From positions 1-30,896 of the forward strand of contig UQKU01000030.1 of the NCBI GenBank assembly GCA_900541675.1: DNA of 30,896 nucleotides, read 5' to 3'. Position numbers and translations under genes: made by a program. Position 1 is the stretch's first letter. Every line of letters begins with the position of its first letter. Shown piece after piece: positions 14,325-22,239 of the stretch. Origin of the DNA: an uncultured Collinsella sp. Lineage in GTDB: Bacteria > Actinomycetota > Coriobacteriia > Coriobacteriales > Coriobacteriaceae. The notes under the pieces were generated by a model. It was not told where the DNA came from. It made no database searches and saw only the letters and a program-made list of their open reading frames with translations.

Positions 14325-14810
14325 ATGAGTGCCGCAAGCAAAAAGAGCAAGACGCAGCAACTCAAGGAGCGTTGGGAAAACGGCGAGCTCGACTGCGGGG
14401 CGATGACGCCCGAGTTTATCAAGGGGCTCAGTCCCCGCGAGCTGGGTATGCTGGGCGAGCTGATCACCATCGACTACTTTAACGAGCGCGGCTACTCCTT
14501 GCTTGAGCAGGGTTATCGTTGCACCGAGGGCGAGGCCGATCTGGTGCTGCTCGATGAGCTCGACGATGTCGTGGTGATGGCCGAGGTCAAGACCAGACGC
14601 GTTGCACTGGATTGCAGCACGCGGGTCTTTCCCGAGGAGGCCGTGGACGCCCAAAAGCAACGCCGCTACCGCCGCATCGCAAGTTGTTATCTCATGGAGC
14701 ATTATCCGCTCAAGGCGATTCGCTTCGATGCCGTGGGTGTCACCATTCGTGGCGGGCATATCGCTGAGATCGAGCATCAGTACAACGCGTTCGATTGGCA
14801 GGTGTCGTGA
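14325..14810 (+). CDS. yraN: YraN/UPF0102-family endonuclease-like protein
   Basis: Member of the UPF0102 family with a restriction-endonuclease-like core; its cellular role is not firmly established. The 161-residue protein has about 40 extra N-terminal residues rich in Lys and Glu, then the family core: GELITIDYF with G44-E45, TEGEADLV with E70 and D72, and the nuclease signature MAEVKTRR with E87 and K89. ATG 14325 has AAAGGAG upstream and is the only sensible start. It precedes comM and dprA, with its TGA overlapping the comM ATG. That context suggests a link to DNA uptake or recombination, which is inference. Confidence 0.88.
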   Translation: MSAASKKSKTQQLKERWENGELDCGAMTPEFIKGLSPRELGMLGELITIDYFNERGYSLLEQGYRCTEGEADLVLLDELDDVVVMAEVKTRRVALDCSTRVFPEEAVDAQKQRRYRRIASCYLMEHYPLKAIRFDAVGVTIRGGHIAEIEHQYNAFDWQVS

Positions 14811-16333
14811 TGGCGTTCGAGACGTTTGCCGTTCACGCGGCCTGCATCCGTGGCGTCGAGGCGATTCACGTCACGGTCGAGGTCTCGCTTGCCGGTGGTG
14901 TTCCGGGCATCCAAATGCTCGGCATTCCGAGTATGGAGGTGATGGAGTCACGCGGTCGTATTCGCTGCGCGATGCGCTCCGCCGGGTTCGAGATCCCACG
15001 CTCGGGCATTACGGTCAACCTAGCGCCCGGCGATATTCGCAAGACCGGTAGCGGCTTTGATCTGCCCATCGCCATCGCGGTTCTGGCGGCCGATGGGCAG
15101 ATTCCCCGTGACAACCTCGATCGCTGCCTTATCGCCGGCGAGCTCGGCTTGGACGGTACGGTGCTTCCCGTCAAGGGCGAGGTGGCGTTTCAGCTGCTGG
15201 CTCGCGACATGGGGCTGTCTTTTATCGCCGGCAGGTCAGACCAGCATGTGCCACTCGCGGGCGTGGATTGTGGATTCATCGATCATTTGTCTCAGCTTGC
15301 CCATGGCATGGGCGATGCCGCGCGGCACTACTTGGATTCTGAAGTGCTCGAGGCGACCTTTGAGCCCGAACTCAACTATGCCGACGTACTGGGGCAGGAA
15401 GTCGCTAAACGCGGCATGGCGCTTGCGGCCGCCGGCGAGCTCGGTTTGCTTATGATCGGGTCCCCGGGATCGGGCAAGACGATGCTCGCCCGTCGTATGA
15501 CCGGCATCCTGCCCGAGCTTTCCGTTGAGGATCAACAGGAGGCGCTGTGCATCCATTCGGTTTTGGGTGAGAACATCGATGGATTATTGGCAGGTCATCG
15601 GCCGTTTCGAAGTCCCCATCACAGCATATCAACGGCTGGCCTCATTGGCGGAGGGCGCCCGGTGCATCCGGGTGAGATCAGCCTGGCTCATGGCGGCGTG
15701 CTATTTTTGGACGAGCTTGCCGAGTTTCCCACGGGTGTGCTGCAGACGCTGCGTCAGCCCATCGAACGCGGCTACGTCAGGATCGTACGCGTCGACGGGG
15801 CTTTTACCTTCCCGTCGCGCTTTCAGCTGCTGGCTGCGAGTAACCCTTGCCCCTGCGGCTTCTTGGGTGATCGCGAGGTGCCGTGTCGCTGCTCGGCGGC
15901 GATGGTCGAGCGCTATCGGTCTAAACTGCGCGGTCCTTTGGCCGACCGTATCGACATGATGATCGATGTGACCCGTCCCGACCCCCAGGTGATTATCGAG
16001 GGCGCGGAGGGTATGTCGTCAGCTGAGTTACGTGACTACGTTGTGCGCGGTCGCGCTTTTCGCGCTTGGCGCGAATCCCGTATGGACGATGCTGATGCCG
16101 AGGCCGGGGATGACGAGACACGGTCCATTGACGGCGTCGTTTCGACCTTTGAGCTCGATGATGCGGCGGAGAAGTGTGTGCTCGGCCTGTCGAAGCGCAC
16201 GCATCTCACGGGCCGCGGCATCGTGCGCCTGGTGCGTATCGCGCGTACAATCGCTGACGTCGCCGAGAGCGAGCAAGTGACGCAGGACCACGTGCTCGAG
16301 GCGGCGATGTACCAGGGAAGGAGGGACCAATGA
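14810..16333 (+). CDS. comM: ComM/YifB-family AAA+ ATPase (Mg-chelatase-like)
   Basis: Hexameric AAA+ protein; ComM of Vibrio is a branch-migration helicase needed for natural transformation. The 507-residue protein has the N-terminal Lon-like S5 domain (about 1-170) with NLAPGDIRKTGSGFDLPIA, the Walker A GSPGSGKT at 217-224, SPHHSISTAGLIGGG, Walker B VLFLDELAEF, the ASNPCPCGFLGD cysteine segment, and the C-terminal Mg-chelatase region (LSKRTHLTGRGIVRLVRIARTIAD in two halves). ATG 14810 overlaps the yraN stop by one base and gives the standard MAFxxF start; TTG 14795 would add five residues. The dprA start overlaps its stop. Confidence 0.93.
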   Translation: MAFETFAVHAACIRGVEAIHVTVEVSLAGGVPGIQMLGIPSMEVMESRGRIRCAMRSAGFEIPRSGITVNLAPGDIRKTGSGFDLPIAIAVLAADGQIPRDNLDRCLIAGELGLDGTVLPVKGEVAFQLLARDMGLSFIAGRSDQHVPLAGVDCGFIDHLSQLAHGMGDAARHYLDSEVLEATFEPELNYADVLGQEVAKRGMALAAAGELGLLMIGSPGSGKTMLARRMTGILPELSVEDQQEALCIHSVLGENIDGLLAGHRPFRSPHHSISTAGLIGGGRPVHPGEISLAHGGVLFLDELAEFPTGVLQTLRQPIERGYVRIVRVDGAFTFPSRFQLLAASNPCPCGFLGDREVPCRCSAAMVERYRSKLRGPLADRIDMMIDVTRPDPQVIIEGAEGMSSAELRDYVVRGRAFRAWRESRMDDADAEAGDDETRSIDGVVSTFELDDAAEKCVLGLSKRTHLTGRGIVRLVRIARTIADVAESEQVTQDHVLEAAMYQGRRDQ

Positions 16334-17265
16334 TGGCCGAGGGGACCTTCGAGCTGCATCCAGGTGACGCGTTGTATCCCGAGACCGTTTTGGAGCTTTC
16401 TGATGTGCCCCAGACACTCTATGTGCGCGGCAACCCCGAGGTGCTTTCGACGCCCGCGCTCTCCATCATCGGCGCGCGCAAGGCCTCTCCGTATGGTCTT
16501 GCCGTGGCAGAGCTTGCGGCAAAGGTTGCGGTCGAGGCGGGCGTGACGGTAGTTTCGGGCGGCGCGGTCGGTTGTGACCAGGCCTCGGGTTGGGCTGCGG
16601 TCAATTCCGGCGGCAAACACGTCGTGGTGCTGGGGACAGGCGCCGACGTGGTCTATCCGCGCTCGAGTGCTGGCCTCATCACGCGCACGCTCGATACGGG
16701 TGGCGCGGTCGTGTCGATCTCTCCGTGGGGCATGGGTCCGCGCAAGTTTGCCTTTCCGCGCCGCAATCGCGTGATCGCGGCCCTGTCGCAAGCTCTCTTT
16801 GTATCCGAGGCGGGTATGCCTTCCGGGACATTTTCTACAGCCGAGGCTGCTATGGATTTGGGGCGAGAACTTCTTGCCGTGCCGGGGTCGATCCTATCGC
16901 CCGAGTCGCGTGGCACGAATTACCTCATTGCGAACGGTGCCTGCTGCATCATCGACGAGGAATCTATCGAGATAGCTATCTCACGCATCTACGGCACCCT
17001 GCGCTACTCGCGCCCCGATGCTCCCGGCATTGCCGACCTGGATCCAACGCAGCAGACCGTGATGCATGCGCTCATCGCCTCTCCGCTCAAAGTCGACGAC
17101 ATTGCGGCGCTCGTCTCGCTCGATGCCGTCGGCGTACTTAAACTCCTGGGTTCGCTTGAGCTCGAGGGCCTTATCGAGCGCATGATGGATGGAAGGTATG
17201 CGCCCTCCAAGTTTGCTCTTCACGCCCAGACACCCTTCGGTCACAATGGAAAACATGTCAATTAG
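16330..17265 (+). CDS. dprA: DNA-processing protein DprA
   Basis: DprA binds incoming single-stranded DNA and loads RecA during transformation; it is also found widely in species not known to be competent. The 311-residue protein shows the Rossmann-like core: IIGARKASPYG near 47-56, VVSGGAVGCDQAS, VLGTGADVVYP, FPRRNRVIAALSQALFVSEA, SGTFSTAEAAMDLGRELLAVPG and GTNYLIANGA. A C-terminal winged-helix-like domain (about 240-295) follows. ATG 16330 sits in an ATGA overlap with the comM stop, with GGAAGGAGGG upstream. In the helix before it the canonical GLARGID reads GAVGCDQ, an unusual variant. topA, the usual next gene, is absent. Confidence 0.94.
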   Translation: MMAEGTFELHPGDALYPETVLELSDVPQTLYVRGNPEVLSTPALSIIGARKASPYGLAVAELAAKVAVEAGVTVVSGGAVGCDQASGWAAVNSGGKHVVVLGTGADVVYPRSSAGLITRTLDTGGAVVSISPWGMGPRKFAFPRRNRVIAALSQALFVSEAGMPSGTFSTAEAAMDLGRELLAVPGSILSPESRGTNYLIANGACCIIDEESIEIAISRIYGTLRYSRPDAPGIADLDPTQQTVMHALIASPLKVDDIAALVSLDAVGVLKLLGSLELEGLIERMMDGRYAPSKFALHAQTPFGHNGKHVN

Positions 17266-17279
17266 AAAGGTGTTTGCAG

Positions 17280-18617
17280 ATGCTGTTTGATCAGGTGACG
17301 GTTGTCGGTGGCGGTCTGGCGGGTTCGGAGTGCGCGATTCAGCTGGCAGACCGCGGGTTTGCCGTAAAGCTGCGCGAGATGCGCCCCCAGGTGAGCTCCC
17401 CGGCCCACCATACCGATCACCTGGCAGAGCTCGTCTGCTCCAATTCGTTTAAGTCGACCCGTCCGGATTCCGCGGCTGGTTTGCTGAAGGCCGAGCTCGA
17501 GCGCATGGGTTCAGTCCTGCTCGATTGCGCCCATCGTGCGGCTGTTCCCGCCGGTGGTGCCCTGGCGGTCGACCGCGTCAAGTTTTCCGAGCTTGTCGAG
17601 GCCGAGGTTGCCGCCCGACCCAATATCGAGATCATTCACGGCGAGGTCACGCAGATTCCCGAGGGTCACGTGGTCATAGCCGCCGGCCCGCTGTGTTCGC
17701 CGGCGCTTAGCGAAGAGGTCATGAAGCTCGTCGGTGGCGACGCTCTTGCGTTCTTCGATGCCGCGGCGCCGATCGTCGATGCCTCCACGCTCGATATGGA
17801 CGTGCTGTTCTCGCAGTCGCGCTACGAGGAGCAGGGGAGCGGCGACTATCTCAACGCCCCGCTCAACAAGGAGGAGTACGAGGCCTTTATCGAGGCGCTC
17901 ACCACGGCCGACCGCGTGGTGCTCAAGGACTTTGAGGGCGGCGATCTGTTCCAGGCCTGCCAGCCTGCCGAGGAGGTTGCACGCACCGGCAAGGACGCCA
18001 TTCGCTTTGGCGCCATGAAGCCCGTCGGCCTCACCGACCCGCGTACCGGACGTCGCCCTTGGGCGGCGATTCAGCTGCGTGCCGAGAACAAGGAGAAGAC
18101 CGCCTATAACCTGGTGGGCTTCCAGACAAACCTGACCTTTGGCGAGCAGAAGCGCGTCTTCCATATGGTGCCGGGCCTGGAGAACGCTGAGTTCTTCCGC
18201 TACGGTGTCATGCACCGCAATACCTTTGTCGACGCCCCGCACGTGCTCGATGGCACCTTTGCCGTGCCCGGTACCGGCGTGCGCCTGGCCGGTCAGATCA
18301 CCGGCACCGAGGGGTACATGGAAGCCGTGGCGACCGGTCTGCTCGCGGCGCTCAACACCTATGCCGAGGCTATCGGTGTCGCGGGCGTCGAGTTGCCGCG
18401 TGTGGGCGCCCTGGGTGCGCTCGTGGGCTATGCGACCGATCCTGCCACCGTGGGCTATCAGCCTATGCATGTCAACTTTGGCCTGGTGCCGCCACTCGAG
18501 GATGGTAAGCGCCGCAGCAAGCGCGACCGCTACCAGGCCTATGCGGACCGTGCGCTCGAGGCCCTTGATGCCTATCTGGCCACTCGTCCTGATCTGTTTG
18601 GAGGCGACCGGTCATAG
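17280..18617 (+). CDS. trmFO: Folate-dependent tRNA (uracil-5-)-methyltransferase TrmFO
   Basis: Flavoprotein that makes m5U54 in the T-loop of tRNA using methylenetetrahydrofolate and FADH2. The 445-residue protein begins with the FAD-binding VVGGGLAGSE (Rossmann, about 8-17), then LREMRP, HLAELVCSNSFKS, and DAAAPIVD. The C-terminal part has GTFAVPGTGVRLAGQITG, GYMEAVATGLLAALN and MHVNFGLVPPLE. ATG 17280 is preferred, with GAAAGG about eight to ten bases upstream; TTG 17274 is closer to that site. The TAG stop overlaps the start region of xerC, as in the conserved dprA-(topA)-trmFO-xerC order. Confidence 0.95.
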   Translation: MLFDQVTVVGGGLAGSECAIQLADRGFAVKLREMRPQVSSPAHHTDHLAELVCSNSFKSTRPDSAAGLLKAELERMGSVLLDCAHRAAVPAGGALAVDRVKFSELVEAEVAARPNIEIIHGEVTQIPEGHVVIAAGPLCSPALSEEVMKLVGGDALAFFDAAAPIVDASTLDMDVLFSQSRYEEQGSGDYLNAPLNKEEYEAFIEALTTADRVVLKDFEGGDLFQACQPAEEVARTGKDAIRFGAMKPVGLTDPRTGRRPWAAIQLRAENKEKTAYNLVGFQTNLTFGEQKRVFHMVPGLENAEFFRYGVMHRNTFVDAPHVLDGTFAVPGTGVRLAGQITGTEGYMEAVATGLLAALNTYAEAIGVAGVELPRVGALGALVGYATDPATVGYQPMHVNFGLVPPLEDGKRRSKRDRYQAYADRALEALDAYLATRPDLFGGDRS

Positions 18618-19534
18618 CCTTTGACCTGTACGACACCGTCGACTCGTTTATCGCCTATATCTCACGTGTCGAGGGACTTTCTCCCAACACGGTGACGGCC
18701 TACGGCTCGAGGCTGGAGCGCTTTGCTGCCTGGTGCGAGCGCGAGGATATCGATGCTTTCGCTGCCGACGTGCGCACCATTCGTCGCTATCTTGCCGAGC
18801 TTTCGCGTGAGCAGGTGGCTCCTCGAACGCTTGCGGCGCATCTGTCGGCTATCCGATCGCTCTATCGATGGATGGCTGCCGAGGGGGTCGTGGAGGGCGA
18901 TGTGGTCTCGGCAATTTCCTCGCCCAAGCTCCCGCGCGATCTACCCGGTGTGCTGACGACCCAACAGGTGGAGGCGCTGCTCAAGACGCCTGATACCTCA
19001 ACACCCGCGGGACTGCGCGATGCGGCGATGCTCGAGCTGCTCTATGCCTCGGGTGCTCGTATCTCTGAGCTCGCAGCACTCAATGTGGAGTCCATTGCGT
19101 GGTCCGAACGCACGCTGCGCCTGTGGGGCAAGGGGAGCAAAGAACGTATCGTCCCTCTGTATCGTCGTGCGCTCGAGGCGACGCGTCTCTATATTGAGGA
19201 GGGGAGGCCGGAGTTGCTCGCTCAGGCAAAGCGTCGTGACCCCGTTACCGGGCCGCATCCGCTGCTTATATCGGCGCGCGGTAATCGCATGAGTGCCGCC
19301 ATGCTCAGGCGGCGGTTTCATACGCTGGCGACGCTCGCCGGCATTCCGGCCGACATCGCCCCGCATGCGATGCGCCATACCTTTGCGACCGACTTGCTCG
19401 AGGGCGGTGCGGACCTGCGCTCGGTTCAAGAGCTGCTGGGCCATGCGAGCCTGTCCACGACGCAGATCTACACGCATCTCACACCCGATCGGCTCAAACG
19501 TGCCGTGGCTCAAGCCCATCCCCGCGGCGAATAG
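18614..19534 (+). CDS. xerC: Tyrosine recombinase XerC, apparently with a non-canonical start
   Basis: XerC with XerD resolves chromosome dimers at dif near division. The catalytic domain is complete: R149 in ASGARISEL, Lys in GKGSKER, H251-x-x-R254 in HAMRHTF, H277 in LLGHASL, and nucleophile Y286 in QIYTHLT (numbered from 18614). The N-terminal SAM-like domain, SFIAYISRVEGLSPNTVTAY, is read in the same frame upstream of the first ATG, GTG or TTG, a GTG at 18692. The frame is open back to a stop at 18590. GGAGG (18600-18604) precedes an ATA at 18614 that overlaps the trmFO stop as ATAG; this is the best-placed start and gives 306 residues, the usual length. CTG 18626 is another option. Starting at 18692 would remove the first helix. 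Confidence 0.88.
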   Translation: MAFDLYDTVDSFIAYISRVEGLSPNTVTAYGSRLERFAAWCEREDIDAFAADVRTIRRYLAELSREQVAPRTLAAHLSAIRSLYRWMAAEGVVEGDVVSAISSPKLPRDLPGVLTTQQVEALLKTPDTSTPAGLRDAAMLELLYASGARISELAALNVESIAWSERTLRLWGKGSKERIVPLYRRALEATRLYIEEGRPELLAQAKRRDPVTGPHPLLISARGNRMSAAMLRRRFHTLATLAGIPADIAPHAMRHTFATDLLEGGADLRSVQELLGHASLSTTQIYTHLTPDRLKRAVAQAHPRGE

Positions 19535-19583
19535 TGGCTGGGACGTCCCGCGCGGCGCTCAGGTGTGTGGTTTTGATTGCGGG

Positions 19584-19612
19584 TTGGCAGGAAGATGCAT
19601 TCCTGCTATCAT
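19584..19612 (+). promoter_or_regulatory. Promoter of rpsB-tsf with a dyad in its spacer
   Basis: TTGGCA (19584-19589, 5/6) and TATCAT (19607-19612, 5/6) are exactly 17 bases apart. The region between them is a perfect inverted repeat GCAGGAA-N6-TTCCTGC (19587-19606), so a bound factor would cover the promoter. The predicted start is near 19619. Confidence 0.7.
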
Positions 19613-19619
19613 TCATCGG

Positions 19620-19747
19620 GTTGCTTCACGGCAACAGGTTTTTATCACGCACGCGCGGCTACTTCATACCGTGGTGCCCGGGCTTTGGTAGCACATGTCC
19701 GGGTTGGTTTTGGAGGATGACCCCGCGCGGAGGCAAACCACAGGAGG
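19620..19747 (+). promoter_or_regulatory. Structured leader of rpsB mRNA
   Basis: The roughly 135-base leader holds a small GTTGC/GCAAC hairpin (19620-19635) followed by GGTTTTTATC. A long-range stem pairs CGCGCGG (19652-19658) with CCGCGCG (19723-19729) and encloses CCCGG/CCGGG (19677-19703). It ends at the AGGAGG ribosome site (19742-19747). S2 autoregulatory leaders are known in other bacteria; that this is one is inference. Confidence 0.4.
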
Positions 19748-19753
19748 TTTAAC

Positions 19754-20482
19754 ATGGCTACCAAGATTAATATCCGCACCCTGCTCGAGGCCGGCTGCCA
19801 CTTCGGTCACCAGACCCGTCGCTGGAACCCCAAGATGAAGCCGTTCATCTTCGGTGAGCGCAACGGCATCTACATCCTCGACCTCAAGCAGACCATCCTC
19901 GACGCCGACCAGGCCTACACCTTCGTCAAGAACGTCGCCAAGGGCGGCAACGTGCTGTTCGTCGGCACCAAGAAGCAGGCTCAGGAGGCCGTCAAGAACG
20001 CTGCTGAGCGCGCCAACATGCCTTACATCAACCAGCGTTGGCTCGGCGGCATGCTTACCAACTTCGTCACCATCCGCTCCCGCATCAACCGCATGGAGGA
20101 GCTCGAGGCCATGGTCGAGGACGGCCGCATGGCAGTGCTCCCCAAGAAGGAGCAGGCTGTTCTCGGCAAGGAGCTCACCAAGCTCCAGACCAACCTCGGT
20201 GGTGCCCGCGACATGAAGGGTCTGCCCCAGGCTCTCTTCGTCATCGACACCAAGCGCGAGGAGAACGCCATCAAGGAGGCTCAGCGCCTGAACATCCCCG
20301 TCGTCGCTCTGATCGACACCAACTCCGATCCCGACGAGGTCGAGTACGGCATCCCCTGCAACGATGACGCTATCTCTGCTGTCACCCTTATGTGCGAGCT
20401 CATGGCTGACGCCTGCCTCGCTGGCTCCGGCAAGGAGCAGGTCTCCGAGGCCGAGATGGCCGCTGAGCCCAAGGCCGAGTAA
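19754..20482 (+). CDS. rpsB: 30S ribosomal protein S2
   Basis: S2 binds late to the 30S platform and helps recruit S1. The 242-residue protein shows the family sequence: TLLEAGCHFGHQTRRWNPKM, NGIYILDLKQT, FVGTKKQAQEAV, QRWLGGMLTNF, PQALFVIDTKREENAI and VVALIDTNSDPDEVEYGIPCNDDAI in adjoining pieces. ATG 19754 has AGGAGG six bases upstream. The last 25 residues are an acidic, Ala/Glu-rich tail. It is followed by tsf 45 bases on, without a terminator, which is the usual operon. Confidence 0.98.
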   Translation: MATKINIRTLLEAGCHFGHQTRRWNPKMKPFIFGERNGIYILDLKQTILDADQAYTFVKNVAKGGNVLFVGTKKQAQEAVKNAAERANMPYINQRWLGGMLTNFVTIRSRINRMEELEAMVEDGRMAVLPKKEQAVLGKELTKLQTNLGGARDMKGLPQALFVIDTKREENAIKEAQRLNIPVVALIDTNSDPDEVEYGIPCNDDAISAVTLMCELMADACLAGSGKEQVSEAEMAAEPKAE

Positions 20483-20527
20483 ATCAGTCTTAGTTAATTC
20501 TTTTTCATCTCTTTGAAAGGAACCACA

Positions 20528-21397
20528 ATGGCCCAGATTACCGCCGCTATGGTCAAGCAGCTCCGCGAGATGACCGACTCCCCGATGATGGAGTGCAAGA
20601 AGGCTCTCGTCGAGGCTGACGGCGACATGGACGCCGCTGTCGACGTTCTGCGTAAGAACGGCCTTGCCAAGGCTGCCAAGAAGGCTGGCCGTGAGACCAA
20701 CGAGGGCGCTGTCGCCGCGTTCGTCTCCGAGGATGGCAAGACCGGCGCTCTGCTCGAGCTCTCCTGCGAGACCGACTTCGTTGGCTCCAACGCCAAGTTC
20801 ACTGGCTTTGCTTCCAAGGTCGCTGAGGTTGTCGCTACCACCGAGCCTGCTGACGTCGACGCTCTGCTCGAGAAGCCGATGGGCGAGGAGACCGTTTCCT
20901 CCGAGCTCACCGAGATGATTCACATCATGGGCGAGAACATGAAGATCTCCCGCTTCGCTGCCCGCAAGGCCGAGAACGGCGCGCTCGCTTCTTACATCCA
21001 CATGGGTGGTAAGATCGGCGTCCTCGTCGAGTTTGCTTTCGAGAAGGCCGAGACCGCTCAGGCTGAGTCCTTCAAGACCTTCGCTCACGACGTTGCCCTT
21101 CAGGTTGCCGCCGTCGCACCGATCTGCGCCACCCGCGATCAGGTTCCGGCTGAGACCGTCGAGCACGAGAAGCAGATCTACATGGCTCAGGCTGCCGAGT
21201 CCGGCAAGCCCGAGGCCATTCAGGAGAAGATGGCTGTTGGCCGTCTGGAGAAGTTCTACAAGCAGTCCGTGCTCACCGAGCAGGAGTTCATCAAGGACAG
21301 CTCCCTCACCATCAAGAAGTACGCTGAGCAGGTCTCCAAGGAGCTCGGCGATACCATTACCGTCGTTGCCTTCGACCGTCTGGTCCGTGGCGAGTAA
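20528..21397 (+). CDS. tsf: Translation elongation factor Ts
   Basis: EF-Ts exchanges GDP for GTP on EF-Tu. The 289-residue protein has the N-terminal UBA-like domain (1-50, ITAAMVKQLREMTDSPMMECKKAL in two halves), the key TDF at 82-84 in SCETDFVGSN, and a C-terminal region with KFYKQSVLTEQEFI. ATG 20528 follows GAAAGGA; the earlier TTG at 20513 lies before that site. Codon choice in rpsB and tsf is strongly biased to C-ending codons, as expected for highly expressed genes. A strong terminator follows. Confidence 0.97.
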   Translation: MAQITAAMVKQLREMTDSPMMECKKALVEADGDMDAAVDVLRKNGLAKAAKKAGRETNEGAVAAFVSEDGKTGALLELSCETDFVGSNAKFTGFASKVAEVVATTEPADVDALLEKPMGEETVSSELTEMIHIMGENMKISRFAARKAENGALASYIHMGGKIGVLVEFAFEKAETAQAESFKTFAHDVALQVAAVAPICATRDQVPAETVEHEKQIYMAQAAESGKPEAIQEKMAVGRLEKFYKQSVLTEQEFIKDSSLTIKKYAEQVSKELGDTITVVAFDRLVRGE

Positions 21398-21420
21398 ATA
21401 AGCTCTTGTAGCTGGTAATG

Positions 21421-21456
21421 AGCAGGCTGTGGGTTTTACTCACAGCCTGCTTTTTC
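21421..21456 (+). terminator. Terminator after tsf
   Basis: AGCAGGCTGTG (21421-21431) pairs with CACAGCCTGCT (21441-21451), an 11-bp perfect stem with a nine-base loop, followed by TTTTT. A second small hairpin GGCTCT/AGAGCC (21459-21474) follows within the tsf-pyrH gap. Confidence 0.95.
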
Positions 21457-21514
21457 ATGGCTCTTATCAGAGCCTTTGATATCATATTGAGAGTCTAATT
21501 AAAGGAGGATCGCT

Positions 21515-22237
21515 TTGTCCGACATCCGATATAAACGCGTGCTTCTGAAGCTTTCCGGCGAAGCACTGATGGGCGACGGCCAATATGGCATCGACCCCAA
21601 GATTACCGACCATCTTGCCAAGCAGGTCAAGGAGCTGCTCGTCGTTGGCCATGAGGTCGGCGTTGTTGTCGGCGGCGGCAACATTTTCCGCGGCATGGCC
21701 GGCGCTGCCGGTGGCATGGAGCGCGCCCAGGCCGACTACATGGGCATGCTGGCAACCGTTATGAACGCGCTTGCCCTGCAGGATGCCTTTGAGCACAACG
21801 ATGTTCCCTGCCGCGTGATGAGCGCTATCCAGATGAACGAGATCTGCGAGCCTTATATTCGCCGTCGCGCCATCAACCACCTTTCCAAGGGCAATGTCGT
21901 TATTTTTGCCGCCGGTTCGGGCAATCCGTACTTTACGACCGACACCGCCGCGGCTCTTCGTGCCTGCGAGATCGGTGCCGAGATTCTGATTAAAGCCACC
22001 AAGGTTGATGGTATCTACGACAAGGATCCCGTCAAGTGCGCCGATGCTGTCCGCTTTGACAAGATTACCTATCATGAGGTTCTCGTCCGCGGTCTGCAGG
22101 TTATGGATTCCACGGCTACGGCACTGTGCCAGGATAACCGTATGCCGATTTTGGTCCTCAACATCGATGGTGAGGACACCGTCAAGCGCGCGCTTTCGGG
22201 TGAGCCCGTCGGCACGCTCGTCTATCAGGAGGATTAA
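21515..22237 (+). CDS. pyrH: UMP kinase
   Basis: Hexameric bacterial UMP kinase of the amino-acid-kinase fold; phosphorylates UMP to UDP in pyrimidine nucleotide synthesis. The 240-residue protein has YKRVLLKLSGEALMG, VVVGGGNIFRG, DYMGMLATVMNALALQ, FAAGSGNPYFTTDTAA and KATKVDGIYDKDPVK. TTG 21515 is the start, with AAAGGAGG (21501-21508) six bases upstream. It is the first gene of pyrH-frr-uppS-cdsA-dxr-rseP-ispG-proS. TATCAT (21480-21485) is a possible -10, without a clear -35. Confidence 0.97.
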   Translation: MSDIRYKRVLLKLSGEALMGDGQYGIDPKITDHLAKQVKELLVVGHEVGVVVGGGNIFRGMAGAAGGMERAQADYMGMLATVMNALALQDAFEHNDVPCRVMSAIQMNEICEPYIRRRAINHLSKGNVVIFAAGSGNPYFTTDTAAALRACEIGAEILIKATKVDGIYDKDPVKCADAVRFDKITYHEVLVRGLQVMDSTATALCQDNRMPILVLNIDGEDTVKRALSGEPVGTLVYQED

Positions 22238-22239
22238 GC

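Noticed and set aside
18692..19534. xerC starting at GTG 18692
   Set aside because: This start lacks a ribosome site and removes the first helix of the core-binding domain, which is encoded in frame immediately upstream.
21456..21500. Full -35/-10 promoter for pyrH
   Set aside because: TATCAT at 21480-21485 has no -35 at proper spacing, and TTGATA at 21476 has no -10 at 16-18 bases, so no promoter feature was listed.
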